Below, piece after piece: positions 27,095-36,236 of a stretch of DNA of 64,000 nucleotides (position 1 is its first letter; every line of letters begins with the position of its first letter). This stretch comes from Sinomonas gamaensis (GTDB lineage: Bacteria > Actinomycetota > Actinomycetes > Actinomycetales > Micrococcaceae). The notes under the pieces were generated by a model. That model did no database searches and was not told the DNA's origin. It saw only the letters and a list, made by a program, of their open reading frames with translations. A program made the translations under genes and the position numbers. The stretch is taken from positions 248,001 through 312,000 of the forward strand of contig NZ_SSCL01000003.1 of the NCBI RefSeq assembly GCF_005876955.1. Reading direction: 5' to 3'.

Positions 27095-28176
27095 CTTCTC
27101 CCTCTGGAAGGTCTCGAGGTGTCCTCGACGCGCTGAAGCCCGGCCGCCCGGGCCACGTGATCGGCCACCGCCGCGGCGGGTTCCCTCTCCGGCCTCGGAG
27201 GCGCCGACGTCGGCCTTCTGCCCCAACGGCTCATGGAATACCGGTCCCAGAACTCCTCAAGCCACCGAGGTGGGCGTGGGTACGAGACCCAGGCCGGAAC
27301 GCCCAGGGACGCGGCTTCTAGAACCCCTGTGGAGAACACGGACACCACCGGTCGCCCGTGCTCCCCGAGAGGCTTCGGCTCGCGGTCGATCCCGATCCCT
27401 GCCCTCTCCCAGAGGCGGTGCTGGAGCCGCGAGGCAACATCTCCCTCGGCGGGATGCGGTCGGTACTCGGCGCCATGGGCGCGGCAGAACGCCTCGGCAG
27501 CGCTGGCCTTGGCCCTGCGCGGAAGCTCCGCCCCATGGAGCTGGCCGAGATAGAGCAGGCGAGCGCAGGCATCGTCCGTGAGGGCGACCCCCTTTGAACC
27601 CGCCGCCCACAGAAGCTGCGACCCCACGGTGACACTCAGGATGTCGTCACGCCCAGACGCCGCGAACGCCGCATCGGCATCGCTGAACGCGAGCAGGCGC
27701 GCGTTGGCCGGCAAAGGCGGTGCGTGCGGGGTGAGCAGGCCATGCTGCACGACGACGCGCTCAGCCTCGAGCTTCTCCGCCCAGGCCTCTGCGAGCGCAC
27801 CGTTCGGAAGGTGATGGCCAACCGACAGCACGGCACGGACACCGACGAGCGCCTCCGGGACAACGTCGTGTCCGGCTGGCTGATGCCAGTGCCAGTCGCC
27901 GGAGGGAAGCACCCCTGAGAGCCGACCTGGAGCCAAGACCGCGACGTCGAGGTCGGCGAGCAGCGCAAGCGGCCGCACCAGCGAAGAAAGCTGGGTGGGC
28001 GTCAGGGCATCGACGGCGACGAGGATCGCGGGCGAGGTGCCTCGAACGGCGAGCCACGGCACGGATTGAGGCCGACGGCGGAGGGCGGCACGGATCCGTC
28101 GTAGAGGAGCCTGCCTGCCCTGCCATCGCCTCCACGCCTCGACATCCCGCGGATGGATGAGCCCACTGCGCGTCAT
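27091..28176 (-). CDS. Putative glycosyltransferase-like protein of the nonulosonate cluster
   Basis: 361 residues from the ATG at 28176, which overlaps the stop of the upstream gene (ATGA). No family is recognised with certainty. VVVQHGLLTPHAPPLPANARLLAFSD looks like the mid-protein His-Gly loop of GT-B enzymes and of TagB/TagF-type or polysialyltransferase-type proteins. VFSTGVLEAASLGVPAWV resembles the second-domain donor loop with a Glu. HGAEYRPHPAEGD carries a His-Pro pair often seen in capsule transferases. Position directly before neuA and the NeuB fusion suggests it transfers the CMP-activated sugar. This is an inference from context. Confidence 0.65.
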   Translation of the reverse strand: MTRSGLIHPRDVEAWRRWQGRQAPLRRIRAALRRRPQSVPWLAVRGTSPAILVAVDALTPTQLSSLVRPLALLADLDVAVLAPGRLSGVLPSGDWHWHQPAGHDVVPEALVGVRAVLSVGHHLPNGALAEAWAEKLEAERVVVQHGLLTPHAPPLPANARLLAFSDADAAFAASGRDDILSVTVGSQLLWAAGSKGVALTDDACARLLYLGQLHGAELPRRAKASAAEAFCRAHGAEYRPHPAEGDVASRLQHRLWERAGIGIDREPKPLGEHGRPVVSVFSTGVLEAASLGVPAWVSYPRPPRWLEEFWDRYSMSRWGRRPTSAPPRPEREPAAAVADHVARAAGLQRVEDTSRPSRGRR

Positions 28177-29186
28177 GCCCAGAGCCCATCCACTCGAGCG
28201 ACCCGATGGGCAAACGTGTGCTCTGCCAGGCTTCGGCGCCTTCCAGCAGCCCGGATCCGCTCGGACCATGCGCGGTCTCGCTGCGCCCGCCCCGCGAGCT
28301 CGACCAGTTGCTCCTCGCTCTCGAAGACCAAGGTCTCCGTTCCGATGTCATAGAACTCGGCCACGTCTGCGCGATCGACGAGCTGTAGGCCGCCCATTCC
28401 AGGAACTTCGAAGGACCGCATCGAAAGCCCTGCCTGCGGGCCATGGATGTTGACGGCGGCAGCGGCTTCCCCTTGGACCGCATAGGCGGCTTGGAGCGCA
28501 ATATCGCGCTCGGCGGGGATGTCGGGCCGACCGATCTCCCACGTCCGCAGCCGGTCCAAGGGGTGATGTGACCATTGGCGGCCATACGCGCGCACAGGCA
28601 GCCCGGCTTGGCGGAGCCGGGTGAGCACGGCGACCCGATTGGCGTATCGGGCGCCGACGAAGACGATCTCGCCGGTACGCCTAGCGGAGGGTTCCGCAAG
28701 GTCTGGATCGAAAGCGTTCGGAACGAAGGTCGCATTGATCCCACAGCCGACAAGGTGCTCCGCCTCGCTCCGGGCGTAGCTCACCACCGGGCCGATCTCG
28801 CGGAGGAAATGCAGGGTGTAGCGATGTCGCGCCAGGTCGTCGTAAAGCCACAGGATCCGTGGCAGTCTCCTGCGGACGACCTCGTCCCAGAAGGCGCTAC
28901 CGAGGGTATCCCCCTTGACAACGATGAGCCGGTCCGGGCCAGTGGACCGCAGCGCGGTGAGGGCGCGATGCGTCGCCCAGGCGGCGGCGTGCGCGTGGCT
29001 GTCGGCTCCGAGACGGCGTGGCAGCTCCACCGCCACTTTGTTGCGCACCTTGTCGCGGAGCGTCTCAAAAGCGTCGTACGAATGCGTCACAACCTCGTAG
29101 CCACGCCGCTCGAGGGCACGCGCGATGGAGCGGTGGTAGCCGTGGAAGGCGGGGGTCACGAGGAGCACACGGGGCTGACGACTCAT
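28173..29186 (-). CDS. CgeB-like glycosyltransferase (glycosyl transferases group 1)
   Basis: 337 residues from ATG at 29186, overlapping the upstream GT2 stop (ATGA). It opens RVLLVTPAFHGYHRSIARALERRGYEV, and the second half reads FVGARYANRVAVLTRLRQAGLPVRAYG, then NIHGPQAGLSMRSFEVPGMGGLQL and TLVFESEEQLVELA. This is the CgeB/Glyco_trans_1_2 pattern used by GT-B enzymes that modify surface glycans. All neighbours are in the same direction, with four-base overlaps on both sides. Its donor is unknown. Confidence 0.85.
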   Translation of the reverse strand: MSRQPRVLLVTPAFHGYHRSIARALERRGYEVVTHSYDAFETLRDKVRNKVAVELPRRLGADSHAHAAAWATHRALTALRSTGPDRLIVVKGDTLGSAFWDEVVRRRLPRILWLYDDLARHRYTLHFLREIGPVVSYARSEAEHLVGCGINATFVPNAFDPDLAEPSARRTGEIVFVGARYANRVAVLTRLRQAGLPVRAYGRQWSHHPLDRLRTWEIGRPDIPAERDIALQAAYAVQGEAAAAVNIHGPQAGLSMRSFEVPGMGGLQLVDRADVAEFYDIGTETLVFESEEQLVELAGRAQRDRAWSERIRAAGRRRSLAEHTFAHRVARVDGLWA

Positions 29187-30106
29187 GAAGGCCGCCTTCG
29201 CAGATAGCCGACTTCTTGCCGGAAGGTGGCCACCGCCCGGACATCTCGCCCAGCCGCTTGACGAATCGCGTTGGCGGCCAAGTTGAAGGCAGAGGCAGCA
29301 AGGAGCGCTGATCGAAGCCGAACCTCCCCGCCCCACTTGCTCGCATAGGCCAGGCGCGACTCCACCAGCCACTGCCGTCGCGCTGCGGGGTCCGAGGAAC
29401 CGCCTCCGTCGTGGATCACCTCGACGCCTCCGGCGAAGACGGATAGTACGCCGAGTGCCCTCAACCGCCGCTGGAGATCGACCTCCTCGCAGTTCATGAA
29501 GAACCTCTCGTCGAAGCCTCCTACGGCTCGGAACTCCTTCACCGGGATGAGGAGCGCCGCCCCCACCAGCCAATCCACTGGAATCGAGACACCGTCCGAA
29601 CATCTGGTGTCGTGCCCCACCGCTTCATGGAGGAGCGGGCGATGGCGATGGCGGGCCAAAGGCGTAAGCCACTCGACCGCCTGATGTCCAACTGTGGGGA
29701 AGTGCCTCCCAACCCACTGCGGCTCACCGCTGCGCCCTCGAACCTGCGGACTGACCACGGCGGGCTGCCAGGGGAGGGCAGCGGCGAGGAGGTCGGCGAC
29801 GAACGTCGGGCCGATCTCGAGATCGCTGTTGAGGACCAGCGCGAATTCGGTCTCCACGTTCTTGAGGCCGCTGTTGACCGCCGAGCCGAAGCCTCCGTTG
29901 CTGCATCGACGGACGACGAGGACATCCTCGGTGTCTGGAAAAGGCACCGGCGAGGCGTCGTCGCTCACAATGATGCGTGCGGGGCGCACCGATTCCTGCG
30001 TCTGGAGGGACCTGACCAGAGCGAGTGTCTGTGCTGGCGCGCCGTAGTGCGGAATGACGGCAGAGACCCGAAGGGACCTCTTGTCTGGAGCGTCTTCCGC
30101 AGCCAC
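29183..30106 (-). CDS. Glycosyltransferase family 2 (rhamnosyl/galactofuranosyl type)
   Basis: 307 residues starting at GTG, which overlaps the ABC transporter stop by one base (TAGTG). GT-A features: VSAVIPHYGAPAQTLALVRSL, VSDDASP, CSNGGFGSAVNSGLKNV, LVLNSDLEIGP as the DXD-equivalent, and VGGFDERFFMNCEEVDLQRRL as the acceptor/catalytic ED region. GGFDERFFMYxEExD is characteristic of rhamnosyltransferase-like GT2 enzymes. A single hydrophobic patch near the C-terminus may associate with the membrane. Confidence 0.9.
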   Translation of the reverse strand: MAAEDAPDKRSLRVSAVIPHYGAPAQTLALVRSLQTQESVRPARIIVSDDASPVPFPDTEDVLVVRRCSNGGFGSAVNSGLKNVETEFALVLNSDLEIGPTFVADLLAAALPWQPAVVSPQVRGRSGEPQWVGRHFPTVGHQAVEWLTPLARHRHRPLLHEAVGHDTRCSDGVSIPVDWLVGAALLIPVKEFRAVGGFDERFFMNCEEVDLQRRLRALGVLSVFAGGVEVIHDGGGSSDPAARRQWLVESRLAYASKWGGEVRLRSALLAASAFNLAANAIRQAAGRDVRAVATFRQEVGYLRRRPS

Positions 30107-31881
30107 TAGACCCGCCCCAGCGAGACGAGCTCCGAGAACTGCGGACTTTGCGCCTCGACCTCCGAGAAGGTCCCCTCGGCGGCAACGGATCCATCGGCCA
30201 TGAAGACCACGGTCCCGGCCTTGCGGACCGTGGAGAGCCGGTGCGCCACGATGACGACGGTCACCAAACCGCTCAGCCTTTCGATCGTTTCGGTGATCCG
30301 CTGTTCGGTGGCATTGTCGAGCGCAGAGGTGGCCTCATCGAGGACCAGCAGACGGGGTCGCCGATACAGAGCCCGCGCTATTCCCACTCTCTGACGCTGG
30401 CCCCCGGAGAGGCGGACGCCGCGCTCCCCTAGGCGCGTGCCGAGGCCAAGTGGAAGATCATCGAGGACGGGCTCGAGTTGAGCAAGGCGGACCGCCTCGC
30501 TGAGCCGCTCAGGGTCGGCGGTGCCATTCTCACCGAGCGTGATGTTGGCTTCCAGGGTGTCGTCGAGGAGGAAGACGTCCTGTGGCACAACGGCAATCCC
30601 CGAATACCAGCCGTTGAGATCTTCCTGGATGTCGCGTCCCCCGCACGTGATCCTGCCGGCCGTGGGCGTCAGGAGCCCGAGCACAAGGTCGAGGAGTGTG
30701 CTCTTCCCAGCGCCGCTCGAACCGACGAAAGCCGTGGTTGTCCCGTGTTTGATCACCGTGGACACGTTGCGGAGGACGGGTTGCCGTGAGTCTGGGAAGG
30801 AGTAGGTGAGCTGATCCACGACGAGGTCGCCGTCGTAGAGGACGGACGGCGGGCCCGCAGAATGCTGGCCCTGCTGCTCGAGCTCGTTCAGCTCTGCGCA
30901 GAGGACCGAAAGCCCATGCTGCCCCGAGCGGATCAGTCCTGTGGTGGCGACCAAGCGATTGACGGTCGGCAGGATTCTGGTCGACCCCGCCGCGAAGACC
31001 CCGATGACCGCCACGGCCTCACCGGGCGCCTGGGTGGCGAACAGGACGCCCGCGATGAGCCCGATTCCAACCACGAAGGAAACCTCGAGCACATACTTCG
31101 GCAGCTCCGAAGCCAGCGATTGCTCGCGGCGAGCTCTTGCCCGCTCCGTCTTCGCGCGGCTGAACCGAGCGATGAGCATGGCTGCGGCCCCCGCGAGCCT
31201 GACCTCTCGGAACCCGCTGATACCCGGCATGAGTGCAGCCCATGCTTCGAGTTCTGTCTGGGCGACGACCTTCCCGATCCGACGAAATCTCGGACGCAGC
31301 ACGCGTTGGACGGCCCAGCCGGAGCCTGCAATCACGAGCACGGCGAGTGCCGTCGCGATCGGAGAGACGAAGACCAGGATCACGGCAATCGCCGCCAGGG
31401 TCAGGGCGTCGGTCAGCCAGTTCAGAAGCCCTTGCACGACGTGCGAGAAGGTCTGTGGCACGAAGGACTCGATGCTTCGGTGAACTTCGCCGAGTTTCCG
31501 CTGGCGATGAGCCCAGTACGGTGCCTGGAGATAGCGGCGCATGAGCTCGGTCGATGCCTCGGTCTCCAACTGGGCGGTGAAGCCCAGCTGCCACCAGCGG
31601 AAGACGATGGTTACCAGGCTCTTGAGGACGAACGCACCTGCCACCACCGCGGCGATGGCTGGAACGAGGACCTGGGGTTCCGACGAGCCCACGGTGTTCG
31701 CAGCCACCTGCACGAGGGGCGACGCAGAGGCGCCGGTGACAACCTGCATGAGCGGGAGCATCGCCGCGACACCCAGCATGTCGAGTCCGGCCACGACGAA
31801 GGAACCCACAACTGAGAACACCGTCCCACCCGCCACGGGACGACGAACGAGTCGACGGACGGCCTTCAACTGGTTGATCAC
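30106..31881 (-). CDS. ABC transporter, fused permease-ATPase (PglK/flippase-like)
   Basis: 591 residues from a GTG preceded by GGGGG; the open frame extends to 31962 but that part has no ribosome site and overlaps the promoter region. Six hydrophobic helices fill residues 1-310. The ATPase follows: Walker A VGSSGAGKSTLLDLV, Q-loop AVVPQDVFLLDDTL, signature RLSGGQRQRVGIARAL, Walker B LLVLDEATSALD, H-loop VIVAHRLSTV. Exporters of this shape move lipid-linked oligosaccharides across the membrane (PglK, MsbA type), and the surrounding glycosyltransferases favour that role here. It heads a leftward run of genes joined by small overlaps, down to the polymerase-like gene. Confidence 0.92.
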   Translation of the reverse strand: MINQLKAVRRLVRRPVAGGTVFSVVGSFVVAGLDMLGVAAMLPLMQVVTGASASPLVQVAANTVGSSEPQVLVPAIAAVVAGAFVLKSLVTIVFRWWQLGFTAQLETEASTELMRRYLQAPYWAHRQRKLGEVHRSIESFVPQTFSHVVQGLLNWLTDALTLAAIAVILVFVSPIATALAVLVIAGSGWAVQRVLRPRFRRIGKVVAQTELEAWAALMPGISGFREVRLAGAAAMLIARFSRAKTERARARREQSLASELPKYVLEVSFVVGIGLIAGVLFATQAPGEAVAVIGVFAAGSTRILPTVNRLVATTGLIRSGQHGLSVLCAELNELEQQGQHSAGPPSVLYDGDLVVDQLTYSFPDSRQPVLRNVSTVIKHGTTTAFVGSSGAGKSTLLDLVLGLLTPTAGRITCGGRDIQEDLNGWYSGIAVVPQDVFLLDDTLEANITLGENGTADPERLSEAVRLAQLEPVLDDLPLGLGTRLGERGVRLSGGQRQRVGIARALYRRPRLLVLDEATSALDNATEQRITETIERLSGLVTVVIVAHRLSTVRKAGTVVFMADGSVAAEGTFSEVEAQSPQFSELVSLGRV

Positions 31882-32079
31882 AATTCCCCCATACACACCT
31901 AAAACCGACAATGCCGTGCAAATTTTCCTGCACGACGAACGGCCGGTCCCATTCAAACGCATTCCCGAACCACGGAGATCGCCATGCTCGCCTCATCTCA
32001 GTGGTGGCATTCCGCTTTAGGCTCAAACGGGGCTGCCGGGCTGCCCCGCAACAGAAGCGTGGGCGTATTCAGGGGAACA
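31882..32079. promoter_or_regulatory. Divergent promoter region of the polysaccharide cluster
   Basis: 198 bases between the leftward ABC gene and the rightward sugar transferase gene, noticeably richer in A and T than the flanks. CGTGCA (31915-31920) and TGCACG (31929-31934) form an inverted repeat with an 8-base A/T spacer, a possible operator. No convincing -10/-35 pair could be chosen. Confidence 0.45.
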
Positions 32080-33612
32080 ATGAGCGAGAATGCGGTGGTG
32101 GCCAATCTCCCGCCACAGGCACGGGACAAAAGCGAACTATTCAATAGCACGAATGTGACCAATCCCTTCGCAGGGAATCCAACTGGCAGTCTGGCACTGC
32201 GCCCCGCAGCATGGCTCATGGCCTTCGATCTCGCATCCGTCACGTGGGCCGTCGCGGGCGCGCAGCTCCTCAGATTCGGTGTCGAGGACACGAGTGTGGG
32301 AGTCGGTTCGCGCCAGATCCCCTATGCGCTCGTGAGCGCGGTCCTGATCGCGCTCTGGTGGACCGTCCTTGGCCTTGCCGGCAGCCGCGACAAGCGCGTC
32401 CTCGGTTACGGCCCGGAAGAGTACAAGCGGCTCACCTCCGCCTCCCTGTGGCTGTTCGGCGCCATAGCCGTCCTCTCCTACGTCCTGCAGCTCGAGACCG
32501 CCCGCGGCTACGTCGCAGTCGCGCTTCCACTCGGGCTCGCGAGCCTTCTGTTCGGACGCTGGATCCTGCGGAGTATGCTCATCGACGCCCGGCACCACGG
32601 CGCCGACCTGCGACGCGTCCTGATCGTCGGTTCTGCCGAGAGCGTCCTCCACTTGGAGCAGCAACTGGGCAGACATCCCGAGGCGGGCTACGAGCCCGTG
32701 GCGGCCTACGTCACGAATCTCCCGTGCGAGGCGAACATGCTGGGGAACCTCCCCGTTCCCGTGCCCCGCAGAAGCCCTGACCTCGACGGCGTGCTTGCCG
32801 CTACCGACCTTGCCCGCGCAGACGCCGTCGTGATTTCCGGCGGGGCGCCGCTCGATCCCACTGCACTTCGGCATCTCGGATGGGCCCTCTCGACCCGGGA
32901 TATCGGGTTGGTCATGGCACCCGCCCTCACCGACGTCGCGGGTCCCCGCATCCACACTCAGCCCGTTGCCGGTCTGCCCCTCATCCACGTGACCACTCCA
33001 CGCCTAGAAGGAGCGAAGGGAATCGCCAAGCGAGGGTTCGATCTGACCGCGGCGACGGCCCTCCTTGTCCTCCTCGCTCTACCGATGGCGCTCATCGCGG
33101 TCCTCGTGAAGATCGATAGTGCAGGACCAGTGTTCTTCCGCCAGACCCGCATCGGGCGGGCAGGCGAGCCCTTCCGGATGCTCAAGTTCCGCTCGATGGT
33201 GGTGGACGCCGAAATGAAGCTCGACAGTCTCAGAAGCCGCAACCAGGGAAGCGGTCCGCTGTTCAAGTTGAAACAAGATCCCCGGGTCACTCGACTCGGG
33301 AGATTCCTGCGCCGATATTCGCTGGATGAATTGCCGCAGCTGCTGAATGTCATGAGCGGCAGCATGAGTCTCGTCGGTCCTCGCCCTCCCCTGCCCCAGG
33401 AAGTTGAGCAATACGACAAGTCCGCCCATCGACGCCTCCTGATCAAACCCGGCATTACCGGGTTATGGCAGGTCAGCGGCCGCAGTGACCTTTCGTGGGA
33501 CGACTCCATCAAACTGGACCTCTATTACGTAGAGAATTGGTCGATGATCCAGGATCTGATGATCCTTCTTCGCACGGCGGGCGCGGTGACTGGCAAAAAC
33601 GGGGCGTACTGA
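32080..33612 (+). CDS. Polyprenyl-phosphate sugar phosphotransferase (initiating transferase)
   Basis: 510 residues from ATG at 32080, with AGGGGAA upstream. About four N-terminal membrane helices (35-140), a Rossmann-like central part (VLIVGSAESVLHLEQQLGRHP), one helix near 330 and the catalytic C-terminal domain: FRQTRIGRAGEPFRMLKFRSM, RVTRLGRFLRRYSLDELPQL and VGPRPPLPQE, then KPGITGLWQVSGRSDLSW. This is the WbaP/CpsE-type architecture that puts the first sugar phosphate on undecaprenyl phosphate. It is one base from galE, suggesting a galactose-1-phosphate or related starter sugar. Confidence 0.94.
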   Translation: MSENAVVANLPPQARDKSELFNSTNVTNPFAGNPTGSLALRPAAWLMAFDLASVTWAVAGAQLLRFGVEDTSVGVGSRQIPYALVSAVLIALWWTVLGLAGSRDKRVLGYGPEEYKRLTSASLWLFGAIAVLSYVLQLETARGYVAVALPLGLASLLFGRWILRSMLIDARHHGADLRRVLIVGSAESVLHLEQQLGRHPEAGYEPVAAYVTNLPCEANMLGNLPVPVPRRSPDLDGVLAATDLARADAVVISGGAPLDPTALRHLGWALSTRDIGLVMAPALTDVAGPRIHTQPVAGLPLIHVTTPRLEGAKGIAKRGFDLTAATALLVLLALPMALIAVLVKIDSAGPVFFRQTRIGRAGEPFRMLKFRSMVVDAEMKLDSLRSRNQGSGPLFKLKQDPRVTRLGRFLRRYSLDELPQLLNVMSGSMSLVGPRPPLPQEVEQYDKSAHRRLLIKPGITGLWQVSGRSDLSWDDSIKLDLYYVENWSMIQDLMILLRTAGAVTGKNGAY

Positions 33613-33613
33613 T

Positions 33614-34627
33614 ATGCGGATCCTGGTGACGGGCGGGGCCGGGTACATCGGCTCCCACACCGCCCTGGCTCTGCTCAACTCCGGACATGACGTCACAGTT
33701 CTGGACAACTTCTCGAATTCGGTCCCAGAGGCGATCTGCCGCGTGAGCGAGTTGGCAGGCAGAAGGCTCCAGGTCATCGAGGCCGATCTCGGGGACCCGC
33801 AGACCATCAAAAGAGCCCTCGCCAGAACCCGCCCTGCCGCGGTGATCCACTTCGCTGGGCTGAAATCCGTCGGCGAATCACATTCGCAGCCTCTGCGATA
33901 CTTCTCCAACAATCTGAGCGGCACCCTGAATCTCCTCAATGCGATGCAGGAGACGGACCTCGGGCGCCTGATCTTCTCGTCGTCGGCCACCGTCTACGGG
34001 GTGCCAGACGAAGTTCCGGTGAAGGAGGATCATTCGCTGAGCACCACCAATCCCTACGGCCGAACGAAGCTCGTCGGCGAGCAACTACTCGCTGACCTAG
34101 CGGCCTCGGATGTTCGCTGGTCATTCGCCGTCCTCCGCTACTTCAATCCGGTCGGCAGCCATCCGTCGGGCCGCATTGGCGAAGACCCTCGAGGCACGCC
34201 CAGCAACCTCGTCCCCTACGTGGGCCGGGTGGCAGTCGGGCGCGAACCTCTGGTGAACATCTTCGGCGGCGACTATCCCACACCGGACGGAACGGGCGTG
34301 CGCGACTACATCCACGTCGAGGACCTTGCTGCCGGCCATCTCGCGGCCCTCGAGTGGGTACTGCAGCATTCCGGCATCGGTGTGTGGAACCTCGGCACGG
34401 GCCAGGGCCATTCGGTGCTCGAGGTCATCCGGATGTACGAGCAGGTCTCAGGGCAGCGGATCCCGCGACGCATCGTCGCGAGGCGGCAGGGCGACGTGAG
34501 CAGCAGCTACGCGGACCCGGCCAAAGCCGAACGCGAACTGGGCTGGACCGCACGACAGGGGTTGCGCGAGATGATCGAGGACCACTGGCGATGGCAGAGC
34601 CGCAATCCGATGGGATACGGGGGTTAG
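33614..34627 (+). CDS. galE: UDP-glucose 4-epimerase
   Basis: 337 residues, standard length. NAD-binding GGAGYIGSHTALALLNSGHDV at the start, LDNFSNS, then the catalytic SSSATVYG (Ser/Thr) and PYGRTKLVGEQLL (Tyr-x-x-x-Lys), with RYFNPVGSHPSG and DYIHVEDLAAGH further on. It interconverts UDP-glucose and UDP-galactose and supplies the polysaccharide genes. The stop of the initiating transferase is one base before its ATG. The remaining end of the cluster is 20 bases from the convergent MauE-like gene. Confidence 0.95.
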   Translation: MRILVTGGAGYIGSHTALALLNSGHDVTVLDNFSNSVPEAICRVSELAGRRLQVIEADLGDPQTIKRALARTRPAAVIHFAGLKSVGESHSQPLRYFSNNLSGTLNLLNAMQETDLGRLIFSSSATVYGVPDEVPVKEDHSLSTTNPYGRTKLVGEQLLADLAASDVRWSFAVLRYFNPVGSHPSGRIGEDPRGTPSNLVPYVGRVAVGREPLVNIFGGDYPTPDGTGVRDYIHVEDLAAGHLAALEWVLQHSGIGVWNLGTGQGHSVLEVIRMYEQVSGQRIPRRIVARRQGDVSSSYADPAKAERELGWTARQGLREMIEDHWRWQSRNPMGYGG

Positions 34628-34647
34628 GACGGGCACCTGAGCACAAC

Positions 34648-35601
34648 TCAGTGAGGGGCCGGCAGGAAACCCTCGACGGCGTCCACGAATTTCTCGATGC
34701 TCGCCAGGCCCTCCACGAGTTCGCTCGCCACCGTGCCGTCATGTGAGAGCAGCACTGCGGCGGGCATAGGCCCCACACCGAACGCCTCGCGCGCTGCCCC
34801 CGCTCCCAGCATGTGCAGCGCGAGGCCTTCAGGCACCGTGAGCTGAGACGTGTCTGCCGACGTAGCCACCATCACCGTCACGCCCTGTAGCCGGTCCGCC
34901 CAGGCCGCGGCGCGCACTGCGGCCTCCTCGCAGGCACCGCACCCCGCCTTCGTGAAGACCATCAGAGCTGGCCGGCCACCGACAAGTTGCGGCAGTGTTC
35001 GGACGTGCCCGGTCACGGCAACGAGCTCGACATCGGGCACGGGGCGACCGGTAAGCCGTGGCGAGCCTCTCGCCCACTCGGTTCTCCTCGACCGCGCCGC
35101 CGGACCCAGGATCGCGACCGCAAGGCAGAACATCCAGACTCCGTCCGATAGCGTCGCCGACCCGAGAGATGCCAGAAGTCCATGCCCGCCTAGACCCGCG
35201 AAGCCAGCGCCCACGGATACCACCACGAGCGCGGCGTTGCGCGCCACGTCCCTCAGGGACATAACAGATCCTCCCGAGCCGAAGCAGGGGCAGGGGGTCT
35301 GGATGCCGTGGTGAACGGCGCGCGCGAGGAGCCACACGAAACCAGAGAGGACGACGGCGGAGACCGCACCGAGTGCCGTCAGGACTGGACCCCGCGCTAG
35401 GAGGAACCCCGCCGACAGCACCAGCTCGAAGCAGGCGAGCGTCCGGATCAAGCGAACGCTCGCGAATCGTGGTGCGACGCCCAACTCGCGGGCGTTCCTC
35501 GCCGAGGAATCCGCCGAGCGCAGCTTGAGAGTTCCGGAGACTCCGTACAGGGCAGAGAGGCATCCGGCCGCGAGGAAGGCGAGAAGCTCCTCAAAGCCCA
35601 T
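34648..35601 (-). CDS. MauE/DoxX-like membrane protein fused to thioredoxin-like domain
   Basis: 317 residues. Residues 1-165 contain four hydrophobic helices with the MauE hallmark TPCPCFGSGG (Cys 104 and 106) after the third helix. Residues about 185-317 form a thioredoxin-like domain with FTKAGCGACEEAA, a CGAC active site at 221-224, and PAAVLLSHDGTVASE as the cis-Pro loop. MauE proteins shuttle reducing equivalents or disulfides across the membrane for maturation of exported proteins. The gene follows the Tat-type secreted protein (24-base gap), so it may serve it, though that protein has few Cys. Confidence 0.85.
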   Translation of the reverse strand: MGFEELLAFLAAGCLSALYGVSGTLKLRSADSSARNARELGVAPRFASVRLIRTLACFELVLSAGFLLARGPVLTALGAVSAVVLSGFVWLLARAVHHGIQTPCPCFGSGGSVMSLRDVARNAALVVVSVGAGFAGLGGHGLLASLGSATLSDGVWMFCLAVAILGPAARSRRTEWARGSPRLTGRPVPDVELVAVTGHVRTLPQLVGGRPALMVFTKAGCGACEEAAVRAAAWADRLQGVTVMVATSADTSQLTVPEGLALHMLGAGAAREAFGVGPMPAAVLLSHDGTVASELVEGLASIEKFVDAVEGFLPAPH

Positions 35602-35625
35602 GGCACACCAGCACGCAAGGCTCAG

Positions 35626-36177
35626 TCAGAGGCACACAAGTGACCTGAGGCCGATGTTGAGCTGAACGAGCGCAGAAAGCGCGGCAGAGTCCGGCGCCTC
35701 GACTGCCGGATTCGCCGGGTGATCGTTGCCGTTGAGCTGGAGCGTGTACGTGTAGATCAGTCCTATGGTGATGAGCTGGCCCATGAGGTCGAGCGTCACG
35801 TTGCTTCCCTGCACGAGCGGCGCGTTCAGCGTGAGCAAGGCGGAGGAGCCGCTCAGCAGCGAGATCGCGAGGAGAGAGCCCGGGCTGGCGCCGAGTGCGC
35901 TGATCGTCAGCAACGAGTTCGATGTCAACGTGAAGCTCGTGCCGGCGGGAACAGTGCCCTGCACAGCAGTGATGGTGAACTTCAGCTGCGGCTGCCCCAG
36001 TATTCCGAGCAGTCCGGTCGTGCACGTTCCGGTTACCCCCACGTCCCAGAATCCCTGGGAGGCTGCTGCCCTGGGAGCGGCGACTGCCGCGGCGATGACC
36101 GGTGCGGCCCATGCTGCGCTTTTCACGACTCGACGACGTTCGACCGCGGGCGGTTGTAGCTCAACAGTTCTTTCCAT
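35626..36177 (-). CDS. Exported hypothetical protein with Tat-type signal
   Basis: 183 residues. The N-terminus ERRRVVKSAAWAAPVIAAAVAAP is the twin-arginine signal typical of many actinobacterial exported proteins, with cleavage likely after AAPRAAA near residue 40. The mature part is rich in Leu, Thr, Ser and Gly and looks like an all-beta extracellular domain (FTITAVQGTVPAGTSFTLTSN, then TYTLQLNGNDHP). Only two or three Cys remain. No function can be named. It is upstream of the MauE-thioredoxin gene in the same direction and 60 bases after the AraC regulator. Confidence 0.7.
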   Translation of the reverse strand: MERTVELQPPAVERRRVVKSAAWAAPVIAAAVAAPRAAASQGFWDVGVTGTCTTGLLGILGQPQLKFTITAVQGTVPAGTSFTLTSNSLLTISALGASPGSLLAISLLSGSSALLTLNAPLVQGSNVTLDLMGQLITIGLIYTYTLQLNGNDHPANPAVEAPDSAALSALVQLNIGLRSLVCL

Positions 36178-36236
36178 GATGGTCCCCCGACCTTCCTCAG
36201 TCCGTGGGCACGTCCCCGCGTGCCTGTCCCCCAGTT

